Shown: positions 26,047 through 33,527, numbered from the stretch's first letter. The stretch is DNA of 34,908 nt from Micromonospora andamanensis (GCF_016863495.1 NZ_BOOZ01000061.1:1-34908); one strand, 5' to 3'. The notes: generated by a model not told the origin, from the letters alone. Program-made: numbers and translations.

Positions 26047-26076
26047 ATCCCCACCCACACGTCCAAGGAGGGACCG

Positions 26077-27336
26077 ATGGAAAACCTGTCCCTGACACCT
26101 GCCACGCAGGCCGTCCTCGACGCACTCACCGAACTCGGTCAGGGCAACGTCCACGAACTGGCCGACAAGGCCGGCAAGGCCCGCTCGACCACCGACAAGG
26201 CCATCAAGACCCTCGCCGACGCCGGACTGATCACCGCAGTGGACACCGACGCCGACCCGGCCGAAGGCACGCCCACCCGGTGGACCCCAGCGACCCCGAC
26301 GCAGGCCACCGACGCCGCACCGAACGACGCCGCCGACCTCGGCGGCGAGCACCCGGCCAACCCGGACGAGACCGCGCAACTCGACGGCACCGCCCCCGAC
26401 AACCCGGACGGCGAGCCCGACACCGACGACACCGAGCCGGCCGACCAGACCGGCAACGAGATCAACGGCGACGAGGACGCAGACAAGGAGCCCGACGACA
26501 CGGCGGACGAGACCGAACGAGACGCCAGCAACGAGGGCCCGGACGACGAGGACAGCGGCGCGGACGACGAGGGTCGGACGGTCGCCGTGGTACAGCCGAC
26601 GCGCCCCGGTGACCGCAAGGTCATGGCCATCAAGGGCGTCCTGGCCGACTACGGCGACGACGGCGCGACCCTCGACCTGATCGTCGCCGAAAGCGGCATC
26701 GGACACGTCACCGCCACCCGGCTGCTGACCGCGATGGAGCAGGCCGACGCCGCCCGCCGGCTCCCCGGCGTGCCGCAACGGTGGATCCCGGGCCCGACCA
26801 AGGCCAGCGAGGTCGACCCGAACCCGGAACCGCCCCGCTGCCCGCTCTGCCTTCAGGTCATCCGCGGGCTAGCGAACACGCCAACCGCCACGGCGGCCGT
26901 GCAGCCGCTCATCCACCCCGACGGCACGCTGCACATTGTCGGCCCGGACGGTGAGAACCACGTCGTCACCCTGCCCACCCGCGCCACCCCCCGCACGGCG
27001 AGCACCGCCCGCACCGTGGGCCGCGTCAGCGGCGACGGGACCGTCAACGCCGACGGCAACCAGCCCTTCGGCCGAGGCGAGTTGGAGAAGCTCACCCTCG
27101 ACTATCTGGCCGCCAGCCCCGGCCGCCAGATGACCCCGCAGGACATCGCCACCGCCCTCGCCGCGCAGCTCAACCGGGCCGTCAGCAACGGCGCGGTGCG
27201 CAACAACCTCACGAAGGCCGCCGCCGCCGGCCGCATCCTCCTGGTCTCCGACAACCCGCTGGCCTTCGTCCACCCGGCCCAGGCCGACAACGGCGCTGCC
27301 GCCGAGGCGGACGCGGATAACACCGACCAGTCCTGA
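26077..27336 (+). CDS. Acidic protein with three winged-helix modules
   Basis: The 419-residue protein has a winged-helix module at about 5-65 (TQAVLDALTELGQGNVHELADKA, TTDKAIKTLADAGLI) and a very acidic, low-complexity linker at about 70-180 rich in Asp, Glu, Asn and Pro. A second helix-turn-helix module follows at about 195-245 (IKGVLADYGDDGATLDLIVAES). A lone CPLC pair lies near 265. A third winged helix sits at about 340-400 (LEKLTLDYLAASPGRQM, VRNNLTKAAAAGRILLV). ATG 26077 follows AAGGAGGGACCG. The design suggests a DNA-binding protein able to bridge several sites, either a regulator of the transfer genes or an origin- or centromere-binding protein. The acidic linker could also mimic DNA. 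No family name is known to me. Confidence 0.7.
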   Translation: MENLSLTPATQAVLDALTELGQGNVHELADKAGKARSTTDKAIKTLADAGLITAVDTDADPAEGTPTRWTPATPTQATDAAPNDAADLGGEHPANPDETAQLDGTAPDNPDGEPDTDDTEPADQTGNEINGDEDADKEPDDTADETERDASNEGPDDEDSGADDEGRTVAVVQPTRPGDRKVMAIKGVLADYGDDGATLDLIVAESGIGHVTATRLLTAMEQADAARRLPGVPQRWIPGPTKASEVDPNPEPPRCPLCLQVIRGLANTPTATAAVQPLIHPDGTLHIVGPDGENHVVTLPTRATPRTASTARTVGRVSGDGTVNADGNQPFGRGELEKLTLDYLAASPGRQMTPQDIATALAAQLNRAVSNGAVRNNLTKAAAAGRILLVSDNPLAFVHPAQADNGAAAEADADNTDQS

Positions 27337-27354
27337 CCCACACCCACCATCGCG

Positions 27355-27379
27355 GGGGCCGAGCCATGCGCTCGGCCCC
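27355..27379 (+). terminator. Intercistronic hairpin before DUF932 gene
   Basis: GGGGCCGAGC, loop CATGC, GCTCGGCCCC: a perfect ten-base-pair stem between the stop at 27336 and the start at 27406. No U-tract. Confidence 0.55.
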
Positions 27380-27405
27380 GCAACCGCATCCGAGAGGAGA
27401 ACCCC

Positions 27406-28395
27406 GTGCCACACGACCTCGAAACCTTCACCGACGGGACGACCGCCTTCGCCAGCGCCCGCCTGTCGGCCTGGCACCAACTCGGCACCGTCACCCAAGA
27501 CACCATGCGCGCCGAGGAGATCATGGCCGCCGCCCGACTCGGCGACTGGGGCGTACGCACTATCCGCACCGTCGGCATCGACCTCGTCAACGGCGTCGAA
27601 GTGCAGATCCCCGCCGACGACAAGCGGATGACCGTACGCCGCAACCCGGTCAACGGTGAGACGGAGTACCTGGGCATCGTCGGCACCGACTACACCGTGG
27701 TCCAGAACGAACAGTGCGCCGAAATGCTCGACCGCCTCGTCGACCAGGTCGGCGGCGCCCACTTCGAAACCGCCGGCAGCCTGCGGCGCGGCAAGTCGGT
27801 GTTCGTCACGATGAAGCTCCCCGACGCGATGGAGATCGCCGGCGTCGACCGCCTGGACCTGTATCTGATCGGCACGACCTCCCACGACGGCACCGCCGCC
27901 CTGCGGGTCGACGCCAGCCCGATCCGGGTGGTGTGCGCCAACACCCAACGGGCCGCGTTCGCGAACTCGGCCGGGCACTACACGTTCCGGCACACCTCCA
28001 ACGTCAACTCCCAGATCAGCCAAGCCCGCGAAGCACTGGGACTGATGTGGAAGTACATGGAAACCTTCGAAAAGGCCGCCGAACGGATGCTCCACACCGA
28101 GATGACCATGCGCGAGTTCGAGCAGGTCATCGCCCAGGTGTGGCCGGTCAAGGACACCGCCTCGGCGCAGACCCGCAACAACGCCAAGCAGCGACTCGGC
28201 ACGCTGAAATACCTGATCCGTGAGGCCGACACCCAGAAAGCCATCTCCGGCAGCAGGTGGGCCGGATACCAGGCGATCACCGAGTACCTCGACCACTACC
28301 AGCCCGCCAAGAACGAGATCGCCCGCGCCAACCGGGTGCTCACCGGCAACGTCGGCGACCTGAAGGTGGCCGCCTTCGACCTGCTCAAGGTCTGA
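27406..28395 (+). CDS. DUF932 family phage/plasmid-like protein
   Basis: The 329-residue protein begins TFTDGTTAFASARLSAWHQLGTVT, contains YLGIVGTDYTVVQNEQCAEMLD and AGSLRRGKSVFVTMKLPD, and then SPIRVVCANTQRAAF and a long helical C-terminus. These are hallmarks of the DUF932 / TIGR03299 phage-plasmid-like family (GlyThr-Trp-His start, VVCANT block). Members occur on phages and conjugative elements and have no settled biochemical role; some are suspected to act in DNA maintenance or anti-defence. GTG 27406 is preceded by GAGAGGAGA. It is soluble, with no signal peptide. It follows a hairpin and precedes a second GC-rich inverted repeat. Confidence 0.88.
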   Translation: MPHDLETFTDGTTAFASARLSAWHQLGTVTQDTMRAEEIMAAARLGDWGVRTIRTVGIDLVNGVEVQIPADDKRMTVRRNPVNGETEYLGIVGTDYTVVQNEQCAEMLDRLVDQVGGAHFETAGSLRRGKSVFVTMKLPDAMEIAGVDRLDLYLIGTTSHDGTAALRVDASPIRVVCANTQRAAFANSAGHYTFRHTSNVNSQISQAREALGLMWKYMETFEKAAERMLHTEMTMREFEQVIAQVWPVKDTASAQTRNNAKQRLGTLKYLIREADTQKAISGSRWAGYQAITEYLDHYQPAKNEIARANRVLTGNVGDLKVAAFDLLKV

Positions 28396-28412
28396 CCACA
28401 CCTCGCCCACCA

Positions 28413-28440
28413 GCCGGGGCAGCGGCGCCGCTGCGCCGGC
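28413..28440 (+). repeat. GC-rich inverted repeat after DUF932 gene
   Basis: A perfect 16-base palindrome (GCAGCGGCGCCGCTGC, 28419-28434) is extended by five further pairs beyond one mismatch. It lies between the DUF932 stop and a mini-ORF with a good ribosome site. It may act as a terminator/attenuator or as a protein-binding site. Confidence 0.5.
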
Positions 28441-28461
28441 GCTATCACGGAGGCAAGCGCC

Positions 28462-28515
28462 ATGACACGGCCGAGCACGACCAGGTGGGGATCAGACCGG
28501 GCGGACAGCCGATGA
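28462..28515 (+). CDS. 17-residue mini-ORF, possible leader peptide
   Basis: ATG 28462 has GGAGGC nine bases upstream and encodes MTRPSTTRWGSDRADSR. Its TGA overlaps the ATG of the next gene (ATGA, 28512-28515). The next gene has no good ribosome site of its own, so this mini-ORF may deliver ribosomes to it by termination-reinitiation. It could be a leader peptide or simply the coupling device. Confidence is limited because the peptide is short and no conservation can be checked here. Confidence 0.4.
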   Translation: MTRPSTTRWGSDRADSR

Positions 28516-28919
28516 GCGGCCACATCCACCACCCCCGCGACCTACGGCAGTCGGTGTGCGGACTTCTTGCCGCCGACGTGCAGCGGTGGGAGACCGAGGA
28601 CCCACCGCGCATCGACTACACCTGCGAGGACTGCTACACCCTGCTCCCCGAGGCCCAGCGACCCGATGACGCCAACCACCCACCAGGAGACGCCACGCTC
28701 ATCGACACCCTGCGACGCATCGTCGCCGAACGCCAGCACGCCAAGATCGACGGCGTCATCGTGGACGTGTGGTCCGCCTCCGTCACCGTCCTCATCTGGG
28801 ACCAGCTTCGTGACGACAAACGACAGCGGCTGCTGACCCTGCCCTCACACGAGCTGATCCTGCGCTGCGTCGCGATCTACACCCGCCTCACCAACAACCG
28901 CGTCGGGGACAGCACATGA
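28512..28919 (+). CDS. Small putative zinc-binding protein
   Basis: The family is not recognised. The 135-residue protein starts MSGHIHHPRDLRQSVCGLL and has CEDC at about residues 38-41. Together with Cys16 and nearby histidines this could form a zinc site. The rest is helical (LIDTLRRIVAERQHAKIDGVIVDVWSAS, HELILRCVAIYTRLTNNRV). ATG 28512 overlaps the stop of the 17-residue mini-ORF, and its own stop overlaps the ATG of the next gene (28916), so three frames are translationally coupled. The coupling suggests a fixed stoichiometry with the ParB-like protein that follows. Function unknown. Confidence 0.68.
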   Translation: MSGHIHHPRDLRQSVCGLLAADVQRWETEDPPRIDYTCEDCYTLLPEAQRPDDANHPPGDATLIDTLRRIVAERQHAKIDGVIVDVWSASVTVLIWDQLRDDKRQRLLTLPSHELILRCVAIYTRLTNNRVGDST

Positions 28920-29359
28920 CCTGCCCCCGACAGCCGCAGTGGTTCCACTTCGGGCCCTGGGTGTTCTCCATCGACGCCGCACAGGCGTTGATCGCCACCA
29001 CGCCCCGCGACACCCAGCCCCTCGATGTCGCGACGTGGGCGACCGCGTACGGCCTGACCCGACTCGACGACCCGCACCAGCGGGCGGTCAGCCTGATCGG
29101 GCCGACCAGCACCGCACTCGACCGGGCCTACGCCATGACCACCGACCTGACCACACCGGTGATCGTCGCCCAACTCGACATCAGCGGGCACCCACCCGCC
29201 CCGCTGCTCATCGACGGAACCCACCGCCTCTACCGCGCCTGGCGCGAGCACCTGCCGCGGCTGCCCGCCCACCTGCTCACCGTCGAGGAGACCCGCCAGG
29301 TCCAGGACAACGTTCTCCTGGGACCCGGCCGAACCTCCATCACCGGGCCGCCGACCTGA
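28916..29359 (+). CDS. ParB/Srx-like fold protein
   Basis: The 147-residue protein contains TPVIVAQLDISGHPPAPLLIDGTHRLYRAWRE (about 81-112). The LIDGTHRLYRA core resembles the DGxHR motif of ParB-N/sulfiredoxin-like domains, where it binds nucleotide. The N-terminal part (QWFHFGPWVFSIDAAQALIATT) is not known to me. No HTH is visible, so it is not a standard centromere-binding ParB. The ATG overlaps the previous stop by four bases. A role as nucleotide-dependent switch or nuclease in element maintenance is inferred only from the motif. Confidence 0.7.
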   Translation: MTCPRQPQWFHFGPWVFSIDAAQALIATTPRDTQPLDVATWATAYGLTRLDDPHQRAVSLIGPTSTALDRAYAMTTDLTTPVIVAQLDISGHPPAPLLIDGTHRLYRAWREHLPRLPAHLLTVEETRQVQDNVLLGPGRTSITGPPT

Positions 29360-29457
29360 GCGACGGCACTGACCACCCCACCACCGCGTACACCTCGGAA
29401 GCTGCCCACCGCCGGCGGCGACCGAGGCGTGCGCGCGTAGACGTTCGGAGGAACCCC

Positions 29458-29787
29458 ATGGCCTACATCCCGCCGTGGCAGAGGCTCTGCGACTGCCGCT
29501 GCCTCGTCCACCACCAGCAACCGCGCACCACCTACACCGACCCCGACTGCGCCTGCACCATCACCTGCGCCACCCAACCCCTCACCCTCCTGGCCGACCG
29601 GTGGGGCTGCGCCCTCTTCCTCGACCACGGCGGCGACCTGTGGCACGTCCCCGCCATGGCCAACGGCACCTTCGACTGGGCCTACGCCGCCGAAATTGAC
29701 AGCCGGCACGACTCCTACGACGCCAGCCGCACCATCGGGCATCTGCTCCGCCAAGCCGCCGACGTGCTGCGCACCTCCACCGCCTGA
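29458..29787 (+). CDS. Small Cys-rich uncharacterised protein
   Basis: The 109-residue protein begins MAYIPPWQRLCDCRCLVHHQ and adds CACTITC near residue 32, giving a cluster of six cysteines and two histidines that could bind zinc. The C-terminal two thirds (LTLLADRWGCALFLDHGGDLWHVP, ASRTIGHLLRQAADVL) is an alpha/beta segment unknown to me. ATG 29458 has GGAGGAA at good spacing. The 98 bases before it hold no gene. A near-perfect hairpin follows the stop. A related Cys motif (CDCTC) starts the decayed frame downstream, suggesting a duplicated small family. Confidence 0.65.
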   Translation: MAYIPPWQRLCDCRCLVHHQQPRTTYTDPDCACTITCATQPLTLLADRWGCALFLDHGGDLWHVPAMANGTFDWAYAAEIDSRHDSYDASRTIGHLLRQAADVLRTSTA

Positions 29788-29798
29788 CCACTACCCGT

Positions 29799-29830
29799 AC
29801 GGTGGGCCGCCCGCGCAGGCGGCCCACCGT
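29799..29830 (+). terminator. Perfect 13-bp hairpin
   Basis: ACGGTGGGCCGCC, loop CGCGCA, GGCGGCCCACCGT, followed by CCCTTTC. It begins 12 bases after the stop at 29787 and looks like a terminator of the accessory block's first part. Confidence 0.65.
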
Positions 29831-29863
29831 CCCTTTCGCGCATCACGATCCGGGCAGACAGCG

Positions 29864-30198
29864 ATGAACCGCAGCGCCTACGAGCGCACCTGCGACTGCA
29901 CCTGCCCCACCCACCCACCACGGCCAGCGTTGCCTCCCCGCCAACGACCGCGGCTGCCACCTGGCCACCTGTCCGGCGAGCCGATGCCCCTGCTCGCCCG
30001 GCAGGTCACCGGCGCCTGTTCCCCACCGCCCATGCCACCGCTGGGTTCGGGTGGCCCACCTGGGGAGCGCGGTCACTGGAGTTGGCGCCCTGCGGCACCG
30101 ATCCCGATCGGTCATCCCCGGATCGAAGCCACCGACCTGATCGCCGGCTGCTCCGCGAGACCCACGCCAAACCGCTGCCACTCATCGACCACCGGTAA
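29864..30198 (+). pseudogene. Possible frameshifted small Cys-motif gene
   Basis: ATG 29864 opens MNRSAYERTCDCTCPTHPP, resembling the CDCRCLVHH start of the preceding gene. In its own frame it runs on without a natural end into the next gene. In another frame, the 3' part reads HRRLFPTAHATAGFGWPTWG and ends RLLRETHAKPLPLIDHR then a stop at 30196-30198. I read this as one small gene broken by a frameshift, but two unrelated frames in GC-rich DNA cannot be excluded. A C-run followed by TTTTTT lies near 30250, before the peptidase gene. Confidence 0.35.
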
Positions 30199-30281
30199 CC
30201 CGCCAAGGGCAGACCAGCCCGGCGGCCGCGCACCCGCGCGCACCGGCCCCCTTTTTTCGTCTTCACCGGAGGGCAACGTCC

Positions 30282-31298
30282 ATGACCAGATTCCTCATCG
30301 GAGTCGTCGCCGTGACCATCGTCGCCTGCCTCGGCCTGCCCGTACTCCTGCTCTCGGCCGCCACCGGTGGCGGTCCCGGCGGATGCGGTGCCGCCGCCAT
30401 ACCCGCCCCACGGCTCACCGGTCCCCCACCCGGCGCCTGGGACACCGAACAGCTCGACATCGCCGCGACCATCATCGACGTCGGCGTCGCCAAAGGCGTA
30501 CCCCGGTGGGGCTGGGTCATCGCCATCGCCACCGCCATGCAGGAATCCGGCCTACGGAACCTGCCGCACCTCGGCGACCGCAACGACCACGACTCCATCG
30601 GCGTGTTCCAACAACGCCCCAGCCAAGGCTGGGGCACCACCACGCAACTGTCGAACCCCACCCACCAAGCCGAACAGTTCTACGACAAGCTCCTCACCGT
30701 CCCCGGATGGGAGTCCATGCCGCTCAGCCGCGCCGCCCAGACAGTCCAGATCTCCGCCTTCCCGGACGCCTACGCCACGTGGACCGACGATGCGCTGTAC
30801 CTGGTGGAGCACCTGGCCGGCACCCTCACCGACTGCGCCACCGACGCACTCGGTCCCCTACCCGACCGGATCGCGCTACCCGCGCACACGCCACCCGCCG
30901 TCACGACCGCCATCGGCTGGGCCATGCACCAGATCGGCACCCCGTACCACTTCGGCGGCTCCTGCACCGACCCGCACTCCAGCGACCCCGCCCAGCAGTG
31001 CGACTGCTCATCGCTGATGCAGGCCGCCTACCGGGCAGCCGGCATCACCATCCCACGCGTCACCACCGACCAAGCCCACACCGGCCACCAGATTCTTGAT
31101 CCGGCGCTCCTGCTGCCCGGCGACCTCATCCTCATCCCTGGCAGCCACGGCAGCATGACCAGCCCGCGCCACGTCGGCATGTACCTCGGCGACGGACTCA
31201 TCATCCACGCCCCCCGCACCGGCGCCACCGTCACGATCATCCGCATCGACGGCTGGCTCGACCAGATCGCCACCATCCGACGAATCATCACCCGGTAA
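30282..31298 (+). CDS. Bifunctional cell-wall hydrolase: lysozyme-like plus NlpC/P60 (C40) domain
   Basis: The 338-residue protein has one N-terminal membrane/signal helix (about 4-27). A lytic-transglycosylase-like domain follows at about 55-180 (AIATAMQESGLRNLP with Glu88 as the likely acid; DSIGVFQQRPSQGWG). The NlpC/P60 domain is at about 205-335 with catalytic Cys242 (CDCSSLMQAAY), His297 (RHVGMYLGDG) and His309 (LIIHAP). This two-enzyme design matches the peptidoglycan hydrolases of Gram-positive conjugation systems (VirB1-like/CwlT-like), which open the wall for the mating channel. ATG 30282 follows CGGAGGGC. It closes the recognisable transfer gene set. Confidence 0.9.
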   Translation: MTRFLIGVVAVTIVACLGLPVLLLSAATGGGPGGCGAAAIPAPRLTGPPPGAWDTEQLDIAATIIDVGVAKGVPRWGWVIAIATAMQESGLRNLPHLGDRNDHDSIGVFQQRPSQGWGTTTQLSNPTHQAEQFYDKLLTVPGWESMPLSRAAQTVQISAFPDAYATWTDDALYLVEHLAGTLTDCATDALGPLPDRIALPAHTPPAVTTAIGWAMHQIGTPYHFGGSCTDPHSSDPAQQCDCSSLMQAAYRAAGITIPRVTTDQAHTGHQILDPALLLPGDLILIPGSHGSMTSPRHVGMYLGDGLIIHAPRTGATVTIIRIDGWLDQIATIRRIITR

Positions 31299-31363
31299 CC
31301 AGCAGAACGCCCCCTCGGAAACCTGGTGCGAAGATTCGCATCGAAGCTGGGACACTCACCTTC

Positions 31364-31630
31364 ATGAAGCCACCGCTGTGCCTCGTCTGCGGATCAACCG
31401 ACAGAGCAACCCAATTCACCGTGGTGCACTTCGCCATCAACGACCAGGAGAAAGCGGCATTCGCCAGACGCGAAGCCGCACACTGGGTCGGCCACCCGGA
31501 AAACGCCTACTGGTTCTGCGCCGAACACCTCCACTTCGGCACCGAACGCCAGTCGATGCACTGGCGCGACGCCGTCGCCGACATCCTCGCCGTAACCGAC
31601 AACTACCCCCGCCGCCCACCCGGACCGTAA
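31364..31630 (+). CDS. Small putative zinc-binding protein
   Basis: The 88-residue protein starts MKPPLCLVCGSTDRATQFTVVHFAIND and ends with FCAEHLHFGTERQSMHWRDAVADIL. The CLVC pair (residues 6-9) together with CAEH (about 52-55) would make a Cys3His zinc site. No strong ribosome site precedes ATG 31364. The gene lies 65 bases after the hydrolase gene. The family is unknown to me; small zinc-ribbon proteins of this sort are common at the ends of mobile-element operons. Confidence 0.6.
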   Translation: MKPPLCLVCGSTDRATQFTVVHFAINDQEKAAFARREAAHWVGHPENAYWFCAEHLHFGTERQSMHWRDAVADILAVTDNYPRRPPGP

Positions 31631-31979
31631 CCACCACCGCCCTCGAACGATCCGACACCTCAGGGCCGCCCCGGACCACAGGACCGCGAGCAACGCACAT
31701 CCAATCCCGCCGTCCGGGGCGCAGCACCGCTTCGCCAGGCGATGACATGGCTCGACCAGCAAGCGGGGCTGGACGTGCATCTGCTGATGGTGCGCCCGAC
31801 CCACGACACCTGACCTGCCGAGATGGGCCCCCTACGGCGACATCGGCGGCAATCGGCCCCCGTCATCGAAACCTGATCTACCTCCCGCACCGTGGGGCCC
31901 CGACTGCACCTCTCCCCGGTTGCAGGGCTAATTCGGTTGGCGGCATGGTGATCGGCGTCGCTACGATGCCTCGTGGGTG
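31631..31979. other. About 350 bases without a clear gene
   Basis: No convincing gene. A reading frame in the phase of the preceding gene ends in a peptide-like stretch MTWLDQQAGLDVHLLMVRP (31742-31813, 23 residues) without a ribosome site. It may be a decayed gene end. The segment must hold the promoter for the tRNA-like genes; none stands out. Confidence 0.4.
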
Positions 31980-32052
31980 GGGCCCGTAGCGCAGAGGTAG
32001 TCGCGTCGCTATTACATGGCGGAGGATGCCGGTTCGAGTCCGGTCGGGTCCC
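31980..32052 (+). tRNA. tRNA-like gene 1, anticodon TAC (Val-like), aberrant
   Basis: The 73-base cloverleaf has acceptor stem GGGCCCG/CGGGTCC with one G-T pair. The D-arm is GCGC with a three-pair stem, the anticodon stem TCGCT/GGCGG (with two G-T pairs), the loop ATTACAT with anticodon TAC at 32013-32015, and the T-arm GCCGG-TTCGAGT-CCGGT. The CCA end is not encoded. Loop position 32 is A and the D-stem is imperfect, so it is atypical. It is clearly related to the second tRNA-like gene 12 bases downstream. It could be a functional valine tRNA, an element-borne tRNA with altered identity, or a tRNA-like structure in the leader of the next gene. Confidence 0.6.
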
Positions 32053-32064
32053 ACCCCCGTCGCG

Positions 32065-32137
32065 TGGTCGGTAGCGCAGAGGTCGACGCGCCGCCCCCTC
32101 AAGGCGGAGGACACCGGTTCGAATCCGGTCCGTCCAC
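32065..32137 (+). tRNA. tRNA-like gene 2, anticodon CTC (Glu-like), with C33
   Basis: The 73-base cloverleaf has a perfect anticodon stem CCGCC/GGCGG and T-arm ACCGG-TTCGAAT-CCGGT. The acceptor stem TGGTCGG/CCGTCCA has a T-T mismatch and an unusual first T. The anticodon loop is CCCTCAA: the usually invariant U33 is C, giving anticodon CTC at 32098-32100. The anticodon arm resembles bacterial tRNA-Glu(CUC) except at position 33. The D-arm start TAGCGCAGAGGT is identical to that of the first tRNA-like gene, so the two arose by duplication. Its 3' end lies 22 bases before the SDR start codon. It may be nonfunctional in decoding. Confidence 0.55.
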
Positions 32138-32159
32138 GTCGACCGGTTGGTGAGGAACG

Positions 32160-33527
32160 ATGAACAGCGCCGAGGTCGAGCAAGCCCTGCGGGTGCTCGG
32201 CGAGATCCGCGCGTTGCCCGTCGACGACCCGGACCGGCAACGCGTGCAACGCGCCGCCGACGGGCTGCTCAAGGACGCGCAGCGCCAACGCCGCGCGGAT
32301 CGACGGCGCAAGACGGCAGCAGCCGACCGGGCCGTCGTCGCCGACGCCGCCACCGCAGCCGGCAACCGTGCCGAAGGCGTACCGGTAGCAGAACCCGTCG
32401 AGCTGCCCGACCCGGACGGTGTCGGACGGACCCGGCGGGACCGTCGTTGCTACGCCTGCCGCGACCGGTTCCGCAGCGTCGACGCCTTCTACCACGCCCT
32501 CTGCCCCACCTGCGCGGACCTGCACCGCCAGCACCGGCACGCCCGCACCGACCTGACCGGCCGCCGCGCCGTGGTCACCGGAGGCCGGGTCAAAATCGGC
32601 TTCCAGACCGCGCTGAAACTACTCCGCGACGGCGCCACCGTCACCATCGTGACCCGATTCCCCGCCGACGCCGCCCGCCGCTACGCCCACCAACCAGACG
32701 CCACCGACTGGCTGGCGTCACTACGCATCATCGGCGCGGACCTCCGCGACCCCCGCCAAGTCCTCGACGTCGCCCAACGACTGGCCGACGACGCTCCCCG
32801 ACTCGACATCCTCATCAACAACGCCGCCCAGACCGTACGCCGGCCGGAATGGGCCTACCAACCCCTCATCACCGCAGAACTACACGCCGCCCCCACCGCA
32901 GTCGCCATCGCAACAGCGACCGGATTCCGAACCGGCGCCGCACCACCCGACTGGAGCCTGCGCCTCGCAGCGCTCCCGGAAACACCCCGCCACGAGCTGA
33001 CCTCCATCATCGACGCCACAGGCGCCCTGATCGTCCCCGGCACCACGAACTCCTGGACCGCGACCATCGGCCAGATCGACCCCGTCGAACTGCTGGAGGT
33101 GCAACTGGTAAACGTCGTCGCACCGTTCCTCCTGCTCGACCGGCTCCGCCCGACCCTGACCGCCCCCGGACGCGGCAACCGGTACGTCATCAACGTGACC
33201 GGCCGCGAAGGCTGGTTCTCCGAAGACAGCACCGGCCCCACCCGACACCCCCACACCAGCGTCAGCAAAGCCGCCCTCAACATGCTCACCCGCGTCGGCG
33301 CCACCGACCTCGCCCGCCACCACGTCCACATGTGCGCCGTCGACACCGGCTGGATCACCGACGAGAACCCCACCACCATCAAAGCCCACCGCGCCGCGAC
33401 AGGCTGGCAACCGCCACTGGACGTCACCGACGCCGCAGCCCGCATCTACCACCCCATCATCAGCGGCGAAACCGGCACACCACTACACGGCGTCCTGCTC
33501 AAGAACTACACAGTCGTCCCCTGGTAG
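32160..33527 (+). CDS. Zinc-ribbon atypical short-chain dehydrogenase/reductase-like protein
   Basis: The 455-residue protein has a helical, basic N-terminus (about 1-70), then a zinc ribbon with Cys97, Cys100, Cys115 and Cys118 (CYAC, CPTC), and an SDR Rossmann domain from about 133. The cofactor motif reads TGGRVKIG (140-147), with Lys where the middle Gly of TGxxxGxG should be. NNAA follows at 220-223. In the catalytic region the Lys370 of SKAALNML is present, but the residue four before it, normally Tyr, is Thr366, and the usual Ser region reads INVTG. So it may bind NAD(P) without standard SDR chemistry. Similar zinc-finger SDR-like proteins exist in other lineages. ATG 32160 follows GAGGAA, 22 bases after tRNA-like gene 2. 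Confidence 0.82.
   Translation: MNSAEVEQALRVLGEIRALPVDDPDRQRVQRAADGLLKDAQRQRRADRRRKTAAADRAVVADAATAAGNRAEGVPVAEPVELPDPDGVGRTRRDRRCYACRDRFRSVDAFYHALCPTCADLHRQHRHARTDLTGRRAVVTGGRVKIGFQTALKLLRDGATVTIVTRFPADAARRYAHQPDATDWLASLRIIGADLRDPRQVLDVAQRLADDAPRLDILINNAAQTVRRPEWAYQPLITAELHAAPTAVAIATATGFRTGAAPPDWSLRLAALPETPRHELTSIIDATGALIVPGTTNSWTATIGQIDPVELLEVQLVNVVAPFLLLDRLRPTLTAPGRGNRYVINVTGREGWFSEDSTGPTRHPHTSVSKAALNMLTRVGATDLARHHVHMCAVDTGWITDENPTTIKAHRAATGWQPPLDVTDAAARIYHPIISGETGTPLHGVLLKNYTVVPW

Noticed and set aside
31742..31813. 23-residue ORF beginning MTWLDQQAG
   Set aside because: The peptide looks protein-like but there is no ribosome site, it is very short, and it may be a remnant; not called as a gene.
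31980..32137. tRNA-like pair as the attachment site of the element
   Set aside because: Elements that integrate into a tRNA usually lie beyond its 3' end with an integrase nearby; here the transfer genes lie on the 5' side and no integrase is visible, so this is kept only as an alternative.
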